A stretch of DNA of 20,486 nt from a virus: the IMG/VR virus record IMGVR_UViG_3300050138_000042, positions 1 through 20,486 of that record; one strand, given 5' to 3'. Position numbers and translations under genes: made by a program. The notes under the pieces are model-generated. The model did no database searches. It saw only the letters and a program-made list of their open reading frames with translations, and had not been told where the DNA came from. The number at the start of each line of letters is the position of its first letter. Positions within the stretch are counted from its first letter, which is position 1. Shown piece by piece: positions 1 through 7,397 of the stretch.

Positions 1-1320
1 CTCTTCAACGAGATAATGCCTACTGAGAAGGAGACGTGGACTAATGAGAGCATGTTCCAAAAAAGAACACAAGCTGGTCTTGCTCATGGTGGTGATGGTA
101 CTTTCGATTTTATTGGCGTTGGCGGTACTCTCCAGTCTAGGCATTATGATGTGGTAGTACAAGATGATCTTGTAGGACGAGAAGCGCGTAAAAGCGCCGT
201 AGTGATGGCAGATACGATCGACTATCACCAAGTACTCGTTGGAGCTACAGATAACAACCCTGATAATCCTGGGCGCGACTTTGATGAGATAGTCGTAGGT
301 AATAGGTGGAGTCATGATGATCTCAATTCGCACATTAGACAGGAAGAACCTTACTTTAGCTGGACAACTCATTCTGCACTTGGCGGTTGCTGCTCTCTAC
401 ATCCCTTTGGTGAGCCTATTTTTCCTGAAGCCTTTACAAGGGAAAAGCTTTTACGTTGGAAACGTAGGTTGGGTTCTTATCATTTCTCTTGCCAGTTCCT
501 TAATTACCCTATCGACCCTTCAAAAGCGCGTATTACAATGGGTGATCTCAGGTACTTTAACTTTGAAAAAGTTACCGGCGCACTTAGCATCCCGAAAGAA
601 AGTAAGATAGCTACTAGATTGTTTGACGTGTCTCAGCCGCAGCAGTATAGAATAGCGATTAGGCATCATGTAGCAGAAGGTGATGTAGAGAAGGATGTGT
701 TTCCACGTAATCTTCAGCGCTATATGATAGTTGATCCCAATCACGGGGGCAGTCATCTTGGCCAAGAAATCGGAAAGAATGGACGCTGCCGCCATGCTGT
801 TGCTATTACCGGAGTTAGTACCGATCCGCGTAGAGTCTATCTTCTTGACCAATGGGCAAAAGCTTGCTCGATTAAAGAGTTTGTTAAACAGTTGTTTTTC
901 CTAGCTGTTAAATGGAAGATACGTATTATACACGTTGAAGCTGTGGCAGCGCAGAAGTATCTTATCTACCATCTTAATGAATTCGTCGAGGAGCACAAAG
1001 GAACTCGTCCAGAGTTAGCAGGTATCAGAGTTGAGGAACTCAAAAGCTCACAAGCAGCAGGAGCGAAACAGGAGAGAATTGAAAACTTTATCCCTGTTAT
1101 AGAAGCGCATGAGCTTTGGCTTGATGTGAATAACTGCTCTGAGTTTAAAGAAGAAGCAGAAGCATACGGACAACGTAAAGGTTTGATTGACTTACTAGAT
1201 GTGCTCTCTTATGGACCGCAGGTTTGGAAGTTTCAGACTGTTTCTAAAGAGCATGTTGACGAATTTATGGCAAAGCAAATGGCGCAGTTTAGGAAGCGTA
1301 TTGCTTCTGCGGTTGCCTAG
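1..1320 (+). CDS. terL: Terminase large subunit, 3' part (5' end outside window)
   Basis: This is the ATP-driven DNA packaging motor and headful or cos nuclease that docks on the portal. The reading frame is open to base 1, five codons before the first ATG at 16, so the gene starts upstream and the ATPase Walker A region is missing. Numbering from the ATG at 16, a Walker B-like strand VVVQDD lies at about residues 46-51. The segment FSCQFLNYPIDP (about 157-168) is typical of the hinge between ATPase and nuclease. The RNase H-like nuclease acidic residues are visible as D240 (MIVDPNHGG), E308 (IIHVEAVAAQ) and D392/D395 (IDLLDVLSYG). It is followed after 9 bases by a holin-like gene. The terminase call is confident. 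The subfamily cannot be fixed without the N-terminal half. Confidence 0.93.
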   Translation, partial: LFNEIMPTEKETWTNESMFQKRTQAGLAHGGDGTFDFIGVGGTLQSRHYDVVVQDDLVGREARKSAVVMADTIDYHQVLVGATDNNPDNPGRDFDEIVVGNRWSHDDLNSHIRQEEPYFSWTTHSALGGCCSLHPFGEPIFPEAFTREKLLRWKRRLGSYHFSCQFLNYPIDPSKARITMGDLRYFNFEKVTGALSIPKESKIATRLFDVSQPQQYRIAIRHHVAEGDVEKDVFPRNLQRYMIVDPNHGGSHLGQEIGKNGRCRHAVAITGVSTDPRRVYLLDQWAKACSIKEFVKQLFFLAVKWKIRIIHVEAVAAQKYLIYHLNEFVEEHKGTRPELAGIRVEELKSSQAAGAKQERIENFIPVIEAHELWLDVNNCSEFKEEAEAYGQRKGLIDLLDVLSYGPQVWKFQTVSKEHVDEFMAKQMAQFRKRIASAVA

Positions 1321-1329
1321 GGAGAAACA

Positions 1330-1560
1330 TTGACACTCACAGCGAAGGAAATTGAGAAGAGATTCGAAGAACATCACGAGAGAATGCATCTACTGGAGGT
1401 AGATATGTGGTTTGGTAAAGACCAGCAAAATCCTTCGGTAGTGACGAGATTATTGCTGATCGAGGAAGCTATCTCTTCTCTCAAAACTATCAAATGGCTT
1501 CTTGTTGGCGCAGTAGCTACGGCGTTATTTAACATCTTATCAACACATATTAAGTTTTAG
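1330..1560 (+). CDS. Small XhlA/holin-like membrane protein
   Basis: A 76-residue protein with a TTG start, chosen because GGAGAA lies 3 bases upstream (1321-1326) and the frame fills the gap after the terminase. Residues 5-25 form a charged amphipathic helix (KEIEKRFEEHHERMH). A second helix at about 38-52 leads into one transmembrane segment (WLLVGAVATALFNIL, about 57-71) and a short basic tail. A charged coiled coil followed by one C-terminal membrane span is the layout of XhlA-type hemolysin/holin-accessory proteins, which sit in the inner membrane and assist lysis. The match is by architecture only, since I see no diagnostic motif. It could instead be a membrane anchor of unknown use. 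It is directly followed by another membrane protein, which supports a lysis pair. Confidence 0.6.
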   Translation: MTLTAKEIEKRFEEHHERMHLLEVDMWFGKDQQNPSVVTRLLLIEEAISSLKTIKWLLVGAVATALFNILSTHIKF

Positions 1561-1571
1561 GAGTGGGAAAT

Positions 1572-1838
1572 ATGAACTGGAAGACGTGGTTGTATTCTTT
1601 GGTTGCTGCTTCTATCGGAGGAGCCTCAAGTGCTGCTTTAAGTGCGTTTGCTATGCCTGATGTGTTTAATCTTTCACATCTTGGGTTGGTACACTTAGGC
1701 AAAGCGACTTTAATTGGAGGCTTACTTCCGGTACTTACGCTTTTAAAGCAGTCGCCACTTCCTACTTCTTCAGTGACTGTTACTACAACGCAGACAGTAG
1801 AAAAAACTGGGGATACAGTAGTTAAGGAAACGGTCTAA
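1572..1838 (+). CDS. Putative holin, two membrane segments
   Basis: An 88-residue protein. The ATG at 1572 is preferred over the in-frame GTG at 1563 because AGGAG (1559-1563) sits 8 bases before the ATG and overlaps that GTG. Hydrophobic stretches lie at about residues 5-26 (WLYSLVAASIGGASSAALSA) and about 43-58 (LGKATLIGGLLPVLTLL). They are followed by KQSPLP and a Thr/Val-rich hydrophilic tail. The start MNWKTWLYSL, the glycine/alanine-rich first span and the KQSPLP after the second span resemble a small phage and prophage membrane protein family often annotated as holin. Its expected role is to form inner-membrane lesions at the time of lysis. No endolysin is encoded in this window. The stop codon is 1 base before the portal start, so it is co-translated with packaging genes. 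Confidence 0.6.
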   Translation: MNWKTWLYSLVAASIGGASSAALSAFAMPDVFNLSHLGLVHLGKATLIGGLLPVLTLLKQSPLPTSSVTVTTTQTVEKTGDTVVKETV

Positions 1839-1839
1839 C

Positions 1840-3795
1840 ATGCCTTATCAACCGCCGACGTTAGTGACAAGCACGCTCATAGGGAAGGATAACTATGAGG
1901 ATATTTGCACGTTTATAAAAGATCAGGTTGCGCATCTAGATCGGCGGTTGGATACTTTTAGGAAAGAGAAGCTTCCTGAGTATGTGAGGCTTTACAAGGC
2001 GCGCCCGAAGAATGCAAACGTCGATTGGCCGTGGCCCGGCGCTGCTAATTTGGTGATTCCGATTATCGGAACGTATTCTGATGAGCTTCTGAGCCGCGTA
2101 ATGGGTGGAATTTGGATGTACGATCCACTTTGGGCAGCGACAATTAGTGGTGATATACCATCTAAGGATGGAGAAGAACTTAAACTTATTATTCAAAACT
2201 TCCTAATGGATATGGCGTATGCGCCGGATGAGCTTGATCTTTATAGAGTAGAGCAATCCTCCTTTCACAGTGCGATTAAGTACGGTACGGGTATGATCTA
2301 CGCGCCGTATGAGTATGAGACAGAGTATCAGCGCGTGTATAAGAGCGGCGGTGAGTCAGATACGTCTGATGTTATATCGGTAGATGAAGAGTATACTAAG
2401 ATCGACGGCCCCGCCCCTAGACTAATGCCGCTTAATCGTTGCGTGTTTGATCCTTCTGTCCCGAAGCTTGAAGATATGAAGATGCATGGTCATATCGAGT
2501 CGTTGAATGTATGGGACATTCAAGATTTAAAAGCGAAGTCGCCGTATTATAAGCAGGCGGATATAGACTTCCTGCTTAACAGCCCTGACGCGGCGCAAGA
2601 AACTGAGATGGAGATTGAGATTAATTCTCAGTTTGGGATTGACAGTAGCGGCATAGACACAGGCGCAGCGAGATGGTATATTTACAATCTCTGGTTCCAA
2701 TTCCGTTGCGGCGGAAAAGCGTATTCTTTTAATGCGCGTTATCACAAACGTAGTGAGAGAATACTTTGGATTACCTTCAACAACTATCCAAAGAACATGA
2801 AGCCATATCAGGACATGAAGCTGGCTTATGATGACGAATCCTACCTTGGAACGGGTTTCGCTGAGATGTTGCACATTGCCCAAAAAGAAGTCTCTAACAA
2901 TAACAACTGGAGAACTAATAATCGTAATTATGCTATGCTCGGAGCATGGCGAATTGATCCAGAAAGCAAGCTTAGCTCCATGCTTGACATTTTTCCAGGA
3001 GTCGGAATACCTGCTAGGAAAGATGAAGTCGAGTATCTCAAGATCGGAGCTGACCTCGGTTATTCTGATGGACCTGATCAGTTCCACATGGCAGTCGCCA
3101 AGGAGCGAGTAGGAGTTGATCCTGCTATGGGTGGAACGGGTGGAGGGATAGTAAATCCGAAGCGTGGAATTTACAGCGCCGCGGGTACGAGCATGGTTAT
3201 GAGTCAGCAGAATAATAGGAATAACCTTCGCACAGGTGATATGCGCTCGGCGCATGTAAAGTTAGCGATGAAGTTCCTGACGATGTATTCGTCGTTTGGC
3301 ATTGGAGATAAACTCAAGAAGTACGGCACACAGGCGGATAAACTTAAGAAAGCTTTGCAGATGTATAAAGAGGGTACTCTTGGCTTGCGCTTACGGCCCG
3401 CGTCTGCTAGTGCGAACAAAGAACTCGATCGCCAGAATGATATTCTCCTGTCGGATAAGGTAGACAGGTTCTACGCGCAGGAAGCTCAGATGGTACAAGC
3501 CATCATGACTCAAGGTATAACGCCTGAGCTTCAAAAGCTTTATATGGATCAGCTACTCGGTGCAAGAGCACTTATGAATACGCTCTTGCGTAACTTTAAC
3601 AAAGATAATACTGAGACTGTCCTCCCGGATATTAGCGGTATTATTGAATCAGTACAGCAAGCTGCAAAAGCGGCAAGCGGAGTAGGAGCGGGAAATGGAA
3701 ATCAAAACGGTGGGAGACCTAATCCCATACAGAGCGTCCCTCAAGGAGCTATGGGAGAAGGAGGAGTTCCAGCCAGTAATGGCCCTGTTCAATAG
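1840..3795 (+). CDS. Portal protein (head-tail connector)
   Basis: A 651-residue protein expected to form the ring at one capsid vertex through which DNA enters and leaves, and on which terminase and neck proteins dock. The N-terminal part contains DWPWPGAANLVIPI (about residues 62-75), a pattern characteristic of podovirus-type portals. A long alpha/beta body and helical segments follow. The C-terminal region (about 530-620) is helical with an RQNDILLSDKVDRF stretch. The last about 45 residues are Gly/Asn/Pro/Gln-rich and probably disordered. The length fits large portals of podoviruses. The gene lies between terminase/holin genes and a scaffold, as expected. Its final 101 bases are also read in another frame by the next gene. 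The function is confident. The family is not assigned beyond podovirus-like. Confidence 0.9.
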   Translation: MPYQPPTLVTSTLIGKDNYEDICTFIKDQVAHLDRRLDTFRKEKLPEYVRLYKARPKNANVDWPWPGAANLVIPIIGTYSDELLSRVMGGIWMYDPLWAATISGDIPSKDGEELKLIIQNFLMDMAYAPDELDLYRVEQSSFHSAIKYGTGMIYAPYEYETEYQRVYKSGGESDTSDVISVDEEYTKIDGPAPRLMPLNRCVFDPSVPKLEDMKMHGHIESLNVWDIQDLKAKSPYYKQADIDFLLNSPDAAQETEMEIEINSQFGIDSSGIDTGAARWYIYNLWFQFRCGGKAYSFNARYHKRSERILWITFNNYPKNMKPYQDMKLAYDDESYLGTGFAEMLHIAQKEVSNNNNWRTNNRNYAMLGAWRIDPESKLSSMLDIFPGVGIPARKDEVEYLKIGADLGYSDGPDQFHMAVAKERVGVDPAMGGTGGGIVNPKRGIYSAAGTSMVMSQQNNRNNLRTGDMRSAHVKLAMKFLTMYSSFGIGDKLKKYGTQADKLKKALQMYKEGTLGLRLRPASASANKELDRQNDILLSDKVDRFYAQEAQMVQAIMTQGITPELQKLYMDQLLGARALMNTLLRNFNKDNTETVLPDISGIIESVQQAAKAASGVGAGNGNQNGGRPNPIQSVPQGAMGEGGVPASNGPVQ

Positions 3796-4009
3796 TATGA
3801 AGGATGAGGCTATTACGGGTGTGAGGGCTTTGGAAATTCAAGAAGGTTTTGCTACGGGAGTTAGGGTTTCACAACTTAAAACGCAGCTTAATCTGACTAA
3901 CATGCTGTTGAATCTTCCAGCAGTTATTAAGGAAATTGAAGATCAACTTGAGCACAGGCAAGCTACACTTTTGAAAATGAAAGCTTCACAGGAAGGAGCG
4001 GAAATCTAA
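3695..4009 (+). CDS. Small helical head-module protein, overlaps portal 3' end
   Basis: A 104-residue protein of unknown function. The ATG at 3695 is chosen because AGGAG (3684-3688) is 6 bases upstream. An in-frame TAG at 3683-3685 shows that the ORF cannot start much earlier. The first 101 bases overlap the portal gene in the +1 frame. An internal ATG at 3779 would shorten the overlap to 17 bases, but its purine-rich stretch lies about 13 bases away. The sequence from residue 5 on (VGDLIPYRASLKELWEKEEF) already looks like a folded helical protein, which supports the long form. The rest is mainly helical with a charged C-terminal coil (EIEDQLEHRQATLLKMKASQ). It sits between portal and scaffold, where many phages carry a small head-assembly protein. 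I do not recognise the family. Confidence 0.75.
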   Translation: MEIKTVGDLIPYRASLKELWEKEEFQPVMALFNSMKDEAITGVRALEIQEGFATGVRVSQLKTQLNLTNMLLNLPAVIKEIEDQLEHRQATLLKMKASQEGAEI

Positions 4010-4731
4010 TGGCATTGTTTAAGTGGCAAAAGAAAACACAGGATGATGGAACTGAGACATTAGAGCTTCCTGATGATCTTGTAAAGAAGATTGAGAAGGG
4101 TGCAGAAGCTACTGTAAAGCTTGATAAGATCGAGCAGATGCTTGCGGATCAGAAGAGCGTGCAGGAAGCGGCTACGAAGGCTGCTAAGGATAAGGCTGAT
4201 GCTGAAGCGGCGGCGGCAAGGAAGAAAGCTGAAGAAACTAACCAAGGAACGCTTGATGAGCAAGTAGAAGCTCTTATGCTCGAAGGGCGTACTAAGGAAG
4301 CTATCGAGCTTGCTACTAAGGGAAAGACTGATGCTTTGGCAAACGTCATTATGACTACCCGCGCGGATCAGATTAAACGTGAAGTGTTTGAGGACGGAGA
4401 TAAGTTCAAATACTATCACGGCCCTCTGAAGACTGAAATCGACTCCCTGCTTGAGAAACAGCCTCTTGCTTTCCGCCAAGACCCTGCTAACATTGAGAAT
4501 GTCTACAACACAATCGTAGGCAAACATCATGGCGAGATTGTAGAAGGTAAGATCAAAAGTCGCTTCGCTGGTGGTAGTGGCTCAGGGCATACGAATACTA
4601 GCGGTGGCGCTGGAGATGAGAAAGAGCCTCCCGTTATCACTGATGATGTACGTAAGGCCGCTAAAACTTTCGGTATGAAACCTGAGGAGTATGCGAAGAT
4701 GCTCGTCGAAGAAGGGGTAGGGTACGTTTAA
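4009..4731 (+). CDS. Scaffolding protein, probable
   Basis: A 240-residue, highly charged Lys/Glu/Ala-rich protein expected to template procapsid assembly and then leave or be degraded. The start overlaps the previous stop as TAATG, with GGAAGGAG (3991-3998) upstream. Residues about 33-90 form a long coiled-coil helix, including an alanine run (DAEAAAARKKAEE). A second helical section spans about 82-180. A Gly/Ser/Thr linker lies at about 188-203 (GGSGSGHTNTSGGAG). The last 34 residues form a small helical C-terminal unit (TFGMKPEEYAKMLVEEG), the place where scaffolds usually bind the capsid protein. No protease motif is visible. The composition, the length and the position two genes before the decoration and capsid genes make the call good, although scaffolds show little sequence conservation. 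Confidence 0.75.
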   Translation: MALFKWQKKTQDDGTETLELPDDLVKKIEKGAEATVKLDKIEQMLADQKSVQEAATKAAKDKADAEAAAARKKAEETNQGTLDEQVEALMLEGRTKEAIELATKGKTDALANVIMTTRADQIKREVFEDGDKFKYYHGPLKTEIDSLLEKQPLAFRQDPANIENVYNTIVGKHHGEIVEGKIKSRFAGGSGSGHTNTSGGAGDEKEPPVITDDVRKAAKTFGMKPEEYAKMLVEEGVGYV

Positions 4732-4732
4732 T

Positions 4733-5329
4733 ATGCCTGAGATAACTCACAAAGATCAACCGAGCATTCCTGCTCCTGCGGTAGCTAAAGCAGTAGCCGA
4801 CGCGGGTGTTACGACTTCTGATTTGGAGAAGCAAGTTAAGGCTATTCTTGCACAGCGTCATAAAGAAGCTGTCATAGCCGCCGCTCCGAAAGAACCAGAT
4901 TGGGCTACTTTAACCGAAGCACAAGCTATGAACGCGGCGACATATATTCCTGTTATTGAGCATGATATTCCGGATTATATGAATATCAAGCTTAAGGATA
5001 CGGAGTATATTCCCGTATGGGCCTCCCGCGATCAGCGGCGCTTGGGACAGCTTCTAGCCGAAGGTTATGAGTTTATAACCGAAGGCATGATGGCGGAGGG
5101 GTTTAAAATCCCGTTGCTTTTCAATAGCGACAAGCAGTATGTCTATCAAGATGTTATTGCTATGCGTGTGCATAAAAGAATCAGCTTCTCCAAAGCACGC
5201 AGGGCGCTTGAAGTTTCCAAAAAGCAACTTCAAAACAACAACCGAATTCCAAAAACCAAGGTTCAAATGGAAGACAATGAGATTGATTTTGACCTTGATA
5301 ATGGTATGAAAGTCTACGATACTCGGTAG
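4733..5329 (+). CDS. Conserved head-associated protein of unknown function
   Basis: A 198-residue soluble protein. The ATG is one base after the scaffold stop (TTTAATATG), so translation is probably coupled. The first about 55 residues are Ala/Pro/Lys-rich and flexible. A compact core follows, with YIPVIEHDIPDYMNIKL and EYIPVWASRDQRRLGQLLAEG at about 75-120. The C-terminal part is basic (KRISFSKARRALEVSKKQL) and the tail is acidic. The pattern of a Pro-Asp-Tyr strand followed by VWASRDQRRLG resembles small proteins often found next to phage capsid genes, but I know of no assigned role. A minor head protein or assembly factor is the likely reading, based on position only. A gap of 50 bases separates it from the decoration gene. 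Confidence 0.7.
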   Translation: MPEITHKDQPSIPAPAVAKAVADAGVTTSDLEKQVKAILAQRHKEAVIAAAPKEPDWATLTEAQAMNAATYIPVIEHDIPDYMNIKLKDTEYIPVWASRDQRRLGQLLAEGYEFITEGMMAEGFKIPLLFNSDKQYVYQDVIAMRVHKRISFSKARRALEVSKKQLQNNNRIPKTKVQMEDNEIDFDLDNGMKVYDTR

Positions 5330-5379
5330 GGTGTGTGTCAAACGTCAACGCTGTATAACCTACGGAAGGACAAAAGAAC

Positions 5380-6003
5380 ATGGCTGGAGCGAATCTTACA
5401 TCGCATCTGCCGATTATGCAAGTGCAGGAGAAAGCGGGAACCACTCCGTTTACGAATGCACAACCAGAAGCGGCAGGGCAGACATTTAAATCCGGCGCTC
5501 CTGTACAATTAAATGGCTCTGGCTTTGTACAGGAGTGGGACGGAACGACACACACTGCTGGGATTCTTGGAGTTTCTGAGAGTTTCGGTCTTAACTTAGG
5601 AAGTGCTGGACTAGGCGCGCCGGTTCCTCCTTTTGGTGGGATTACTGGTGTAGGTGCGATTCAGACGTATGGGAGTGTTATTAATCAACCGAGTGCAGTT
5701 AACATCGCTCTTGGTACTCCTATCTCGGATGGTCGTACTCTTTATATGGAGCCGCGGGAAAGCACGATCTTCCAGGCTTTGTTTGACAACTCTGCTGGCA
5801 CTGTCGCCGCGAATTATACTCCGACGCAAGCTGATATCGGTGTGGCGTATGGTATGACTCGTGACGCAAACGGCTACTGGTATGTGGACAAGAATCTCAC
5901 TGGTGCTAGTGCCGTTTGTCAGATTGTAGCACTTCCGCAAGGGAGTATCGTCAACGCACTTGTTAACTTCGTATTCCTCGCCGCAGCGGTGCAGGTAATC
6001 TAA
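5380..6003 (+). CDS. Probable head decoration (cement) protein
   Basis: A 207-residue Gly/Ala/Thr-rich protein with almost no long helices and a beta-barrel-like pattern. The start is supported by GGAAGGA (5364-5370), 9 bases upstream. The segment AGQTFKSGAPVQLNGSGFVQ (about 31-50), followed by an AGILG strand (about 60-64), resembles the fold of small capsid-stabilising proteins. In that fold, a 'property value' strand is paired with 'still gives the expected level'. The C-terminal stretch LVNFVFLAAAVQVI is hydrophobic and may be a buried strand or capsid contact, not a membrane span. It lies immediately before the major capsid gene, the usual place for decoration proteins. Other possibilities are a minor capsid protein or a head fibre. 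No enzyme motif is present. Confidence 0.6.
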   Translation: MAGANLTSHLPIMQVQEKAGTTPFTNAQPEAAGQTFKSGAPVQLNGSGFVQEWDGTTHTAGILGVSESFGLNLGSAGLGAPVPPFGGITGVGAIQTYGSVINQPSAVNIALGTPISDGRTLYMEPRESTIFQALFDNSAGTVAANYTPTQADIGVAYGMTRDANGYWYVDKNLTGASAVCQIVALPQGSIVNALVNFVFLAAAVQVI

Positions 6004-6021
6004 CTCGAAGGAGTCTTTTAA

Positions 6022-6978
6022 ATGCCTCAAGTACGAGCGAAATATCCTCAATTAATGCAGCCGGGGCTAAAGAAGATTTACTTCGATAGCCTCGACAACC
6101 AGCTTAAAGCTTCTGACTATCCGAAGGTTTTTAATGAGATGGATTCGGATAGTGAGTATGAGCAAGAGCTGGAAATGGCGGGCGTTACTGCTCTTTATGA
6201 GAAGCCCGAAGATGCCTCAACTGCTTATACAGAGATGAAGCAGGGCGGTTCAAAACGTGTGATTCATCTTACGTATTCTTTGGGTATTCGAACATCCAAG
6301 GAATTGTATGATGATGACAAGTACGGTCTGATTAAAAAGGGACCGACGATTCTCGCACGTTCTGCTGCTTTCACTCAAGAGATGGTAGCTTGGAATGTAT
6401 TCAATCTCGGCTTTACGTCCGCGGTTACTACGTTTGATGGGCTTTCTCTCTTTAACAATCAGCACGCACTGATTGGCGGCGCGCAGGCTACGAATTTAGC
6501 ACCGGGAATCGCTGGTGTTATTAGCGCGGCGGGTACTTATCCCAATCGTCCGGCAGTGGATGTGGATTTCTCAGTAGCAGGGCTTCAGCTTGCTACTAAC
6601 CACGCCGCCCGTATGATTGATAACATGGGCTTCCCGATTCGTCTGCGCTGGACGAATCTCGTGACGCCACCGGAACTTCGGTTCCTTGTACGAGAGATTC
6701 TCGGATCTCCGGGCAAGCCTTATACTTCTGACAACACGATTAACTCGTTGCTGCCGGAGGATTATAAGAACATCGAAGTACCGTGGCTGAACAGTCCTAG
6801 CGCATGGTTCTTGATTGCGGATAAGAAAGATACTGCTCTCCAAGTTCTACATCGTGAGCGCCCGACTACTGATTTCGATGACGATTTTGATACTGATGCG
6901 ATCAAGCAGAAGACTCGTCTTCGTATGTCAGCATGGTGCCCACGTTGGCAGGGAGTTTGGGGTACTCAAGGACCGTAA
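6022..6978 (+). CDS. Major capsid protein, Mu gpT-like HK97-fold
   Basis: A 318-residue protein that should assemble the icosahedral head shell. GAAGGAG (6007-6013) lies 8 bases before the ATG. The N-terminal arm is followed by YTEMKQGGSKRVIHLTYSLG (about 70-89), TSKELYDDDKYG (about 93-104) and a helix ending NVFNLGF (about 127-133). These are followed by FDGLSLFNNQHALIGG (about 140-155). The order of a strand, a charged DDxYG turn, a spine-like helix with VFN, and then DG-LF-xxH is the signature seen in Mu gpT-type major head subunits. The length is typical, and no N-terminal delta domain or maturation protease is seen, in keeping with a separate scaffold. The gene is followed by two tandem stem-loops, which may limit transcription of downstream genes relative to the capsid. 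Confidence 0.9.
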   Translation: MPQVRAKYPQLMQPGLKKIYFDSLDNQLKASDYPKVFNEMDSDSEYEQELEMAGVTALYEKPEDASTAYTEMKQGGSKRVIHLTYSLGIRTSKELYDDDKYGLIKKGPTILARSAAFTQEMVAWNVFNLGFTSAVTTFDGLSLFNNQHALIGGAQATNLAPGIAGVISAAGTYPNRPAVDVDFSVAGLQLATNHAARMIDNMGFPIRLRWTNLVTPPELRFLVREILGSPGKPYTSDNTINSLLPEDYKNIEVPWLNSPSAWFLIADKKDTALQVLHRERPTTDFDDDFDTDAIKQKTRLRMSAWCPRWQGVWGTQGP

Positions 6979-6981
6979 AGC

Positions 6982-7011
6982 TTCTGTGAATGGCTCGACC
7001 CTATCACAGAA
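6982..7011 (+). promoter_or_regulatory. Stem-loop just after the capsid gene
   Basis: A perfect 8-bp inverted repeat, TTCTGTGA (6982-6989) and TCACAGAA (7004-7011), encloses a 14-base loop. It starts 4 bases after the major capsid stop codon. No run of T follows on the + strand, so it is not a classic intrinsic terminator. A processing site, an mRNA 3'-end stabiliser or an attenuator is plausible. It is immediately followed by a second, GC-rich stem-loop. Confidence 0.55.
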
Positions 7012-7013
7012 AA

Positions 7014-7057
7014 CAGGGGGAGATAAAGTGGACCCTACTCCCCATCTTCTCCCCCTG
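7014..7057 (+). promoter_or_regulatory. GC-rich stem-loop between capsid and zinc-ribbon genes
   Basis: A perfect 10-bp inverted repeat, CAGGGGGAGA (7014-7023) and TCTCCCCCTG (7048-7057), has a 24-base loop. The right arm ends one base before AAAGG (7058-7062), the ribosome binding site of the gene starting at 7071. Formation of the stem could therefore affect access to that site. Only a weak T-rich stretch (GGTTTATA) follows, so full termination is doubtful. An attenuator or RNase-processing site that lets the capsid message outnumber the downstream message is the likely use. On the - strand the stem is followed by TTTTCTGTG, but no - strand gene reads into it. Confidence 0.6.
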
Positions 7058-7070
7058 AAAGGTTTATACT

Positions 7071-7352
7071 ATGAGCTTCTTTAGCGAACCCGGATTAAGA
7101 CATACGTTTTGGACAGGGCCGTGGCATTATTGCGATCGGTGTGATAAGAAAACTAAGATTGCTCTAATGAAATGGGAACGTGGTCTTTTACTTGGTCCTG
7201 AGTGTCAAGATTCAAATGCTCTTCCTGGCCTTCTGGGAGAACGAGATGTGCGTATAGCACAAGTTCTTACGGATGGTAAAGAAGAGTTTGTTCCAGTAGA
7301 AAAGATCAGGCATCCGGCATTCGCGGAAGAAGTAGAAGATTTCCTCGTATAA
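7071..7352 (+). CDS. Small zinc-ribbon-like phage protein
   Basis: A 93-residue protein. The ATG is preceded by AAAGG (7058-7062) next to the foot of a stem-loop. The core reads WHYCDRCDKKTKIALMKWER (residues 18-37), then GLLLGPEC (38-45). This gives a CxxC knuckle (C21, C24) and a third cysteine (C45) after a beta hairpin. Many phages encode a similar small protein near the head genes with the pattern CDRCG...LRKEW.GL.VC..CWDPRHPQ. Here the fourth cysteine of the second knuckle is missing (QD follows C45), so H19 would have to serve as ligand or the site is degenerate. The family's role is unknown to me. A structural zinc in a virion or assembly factor is a guess. The acidic C-terminus (FAEEVEDFLV) is probably helical. 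Confidence 0.75.
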   Translation: MSFFSEPGLRHTFWTGPWHYCDRCDKKTKIALMKWERGLLLGPECQDSNALPGLLGERDVRIAQVLTDGKEEFVPVEKIRHPAFAEEVEDFLV

Positions 7353-7397
7353 CAGAGCAGTTACAGTAGCGTCCGATAAGGACAAGAGAGGATTCAA

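Noticed and set aside
2527-3255. 242-codon open frame on the - strand
   Set aside because: It lies wholly inside the portal gene, has no good RBS, and its predicted protein has no plausible composition. The + strand frame shows clear portal motifs.
5330-5379. Possible sigma-70 promoter (TATAAC at 5354-5359) before the decoration gene
   Set aside because: The position 17 bases upstream reads GTGTGT, a poor -35 match, so the signal is too weak to call.
7014-7057. Classic intrinsic terminator after the capsid gene
   Set aside because: The stem is strong, but no T-run follows on the + strand, so I report it as a stem-loop of regulatory type only.
6815-7084. 89-codon + strand frame spanning the capsid end and the stem-loops
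   Set aside because: It runs mostly inside the capsid gene in another frame and its start has no RBS. The gap is better explained by the two stem-loops.
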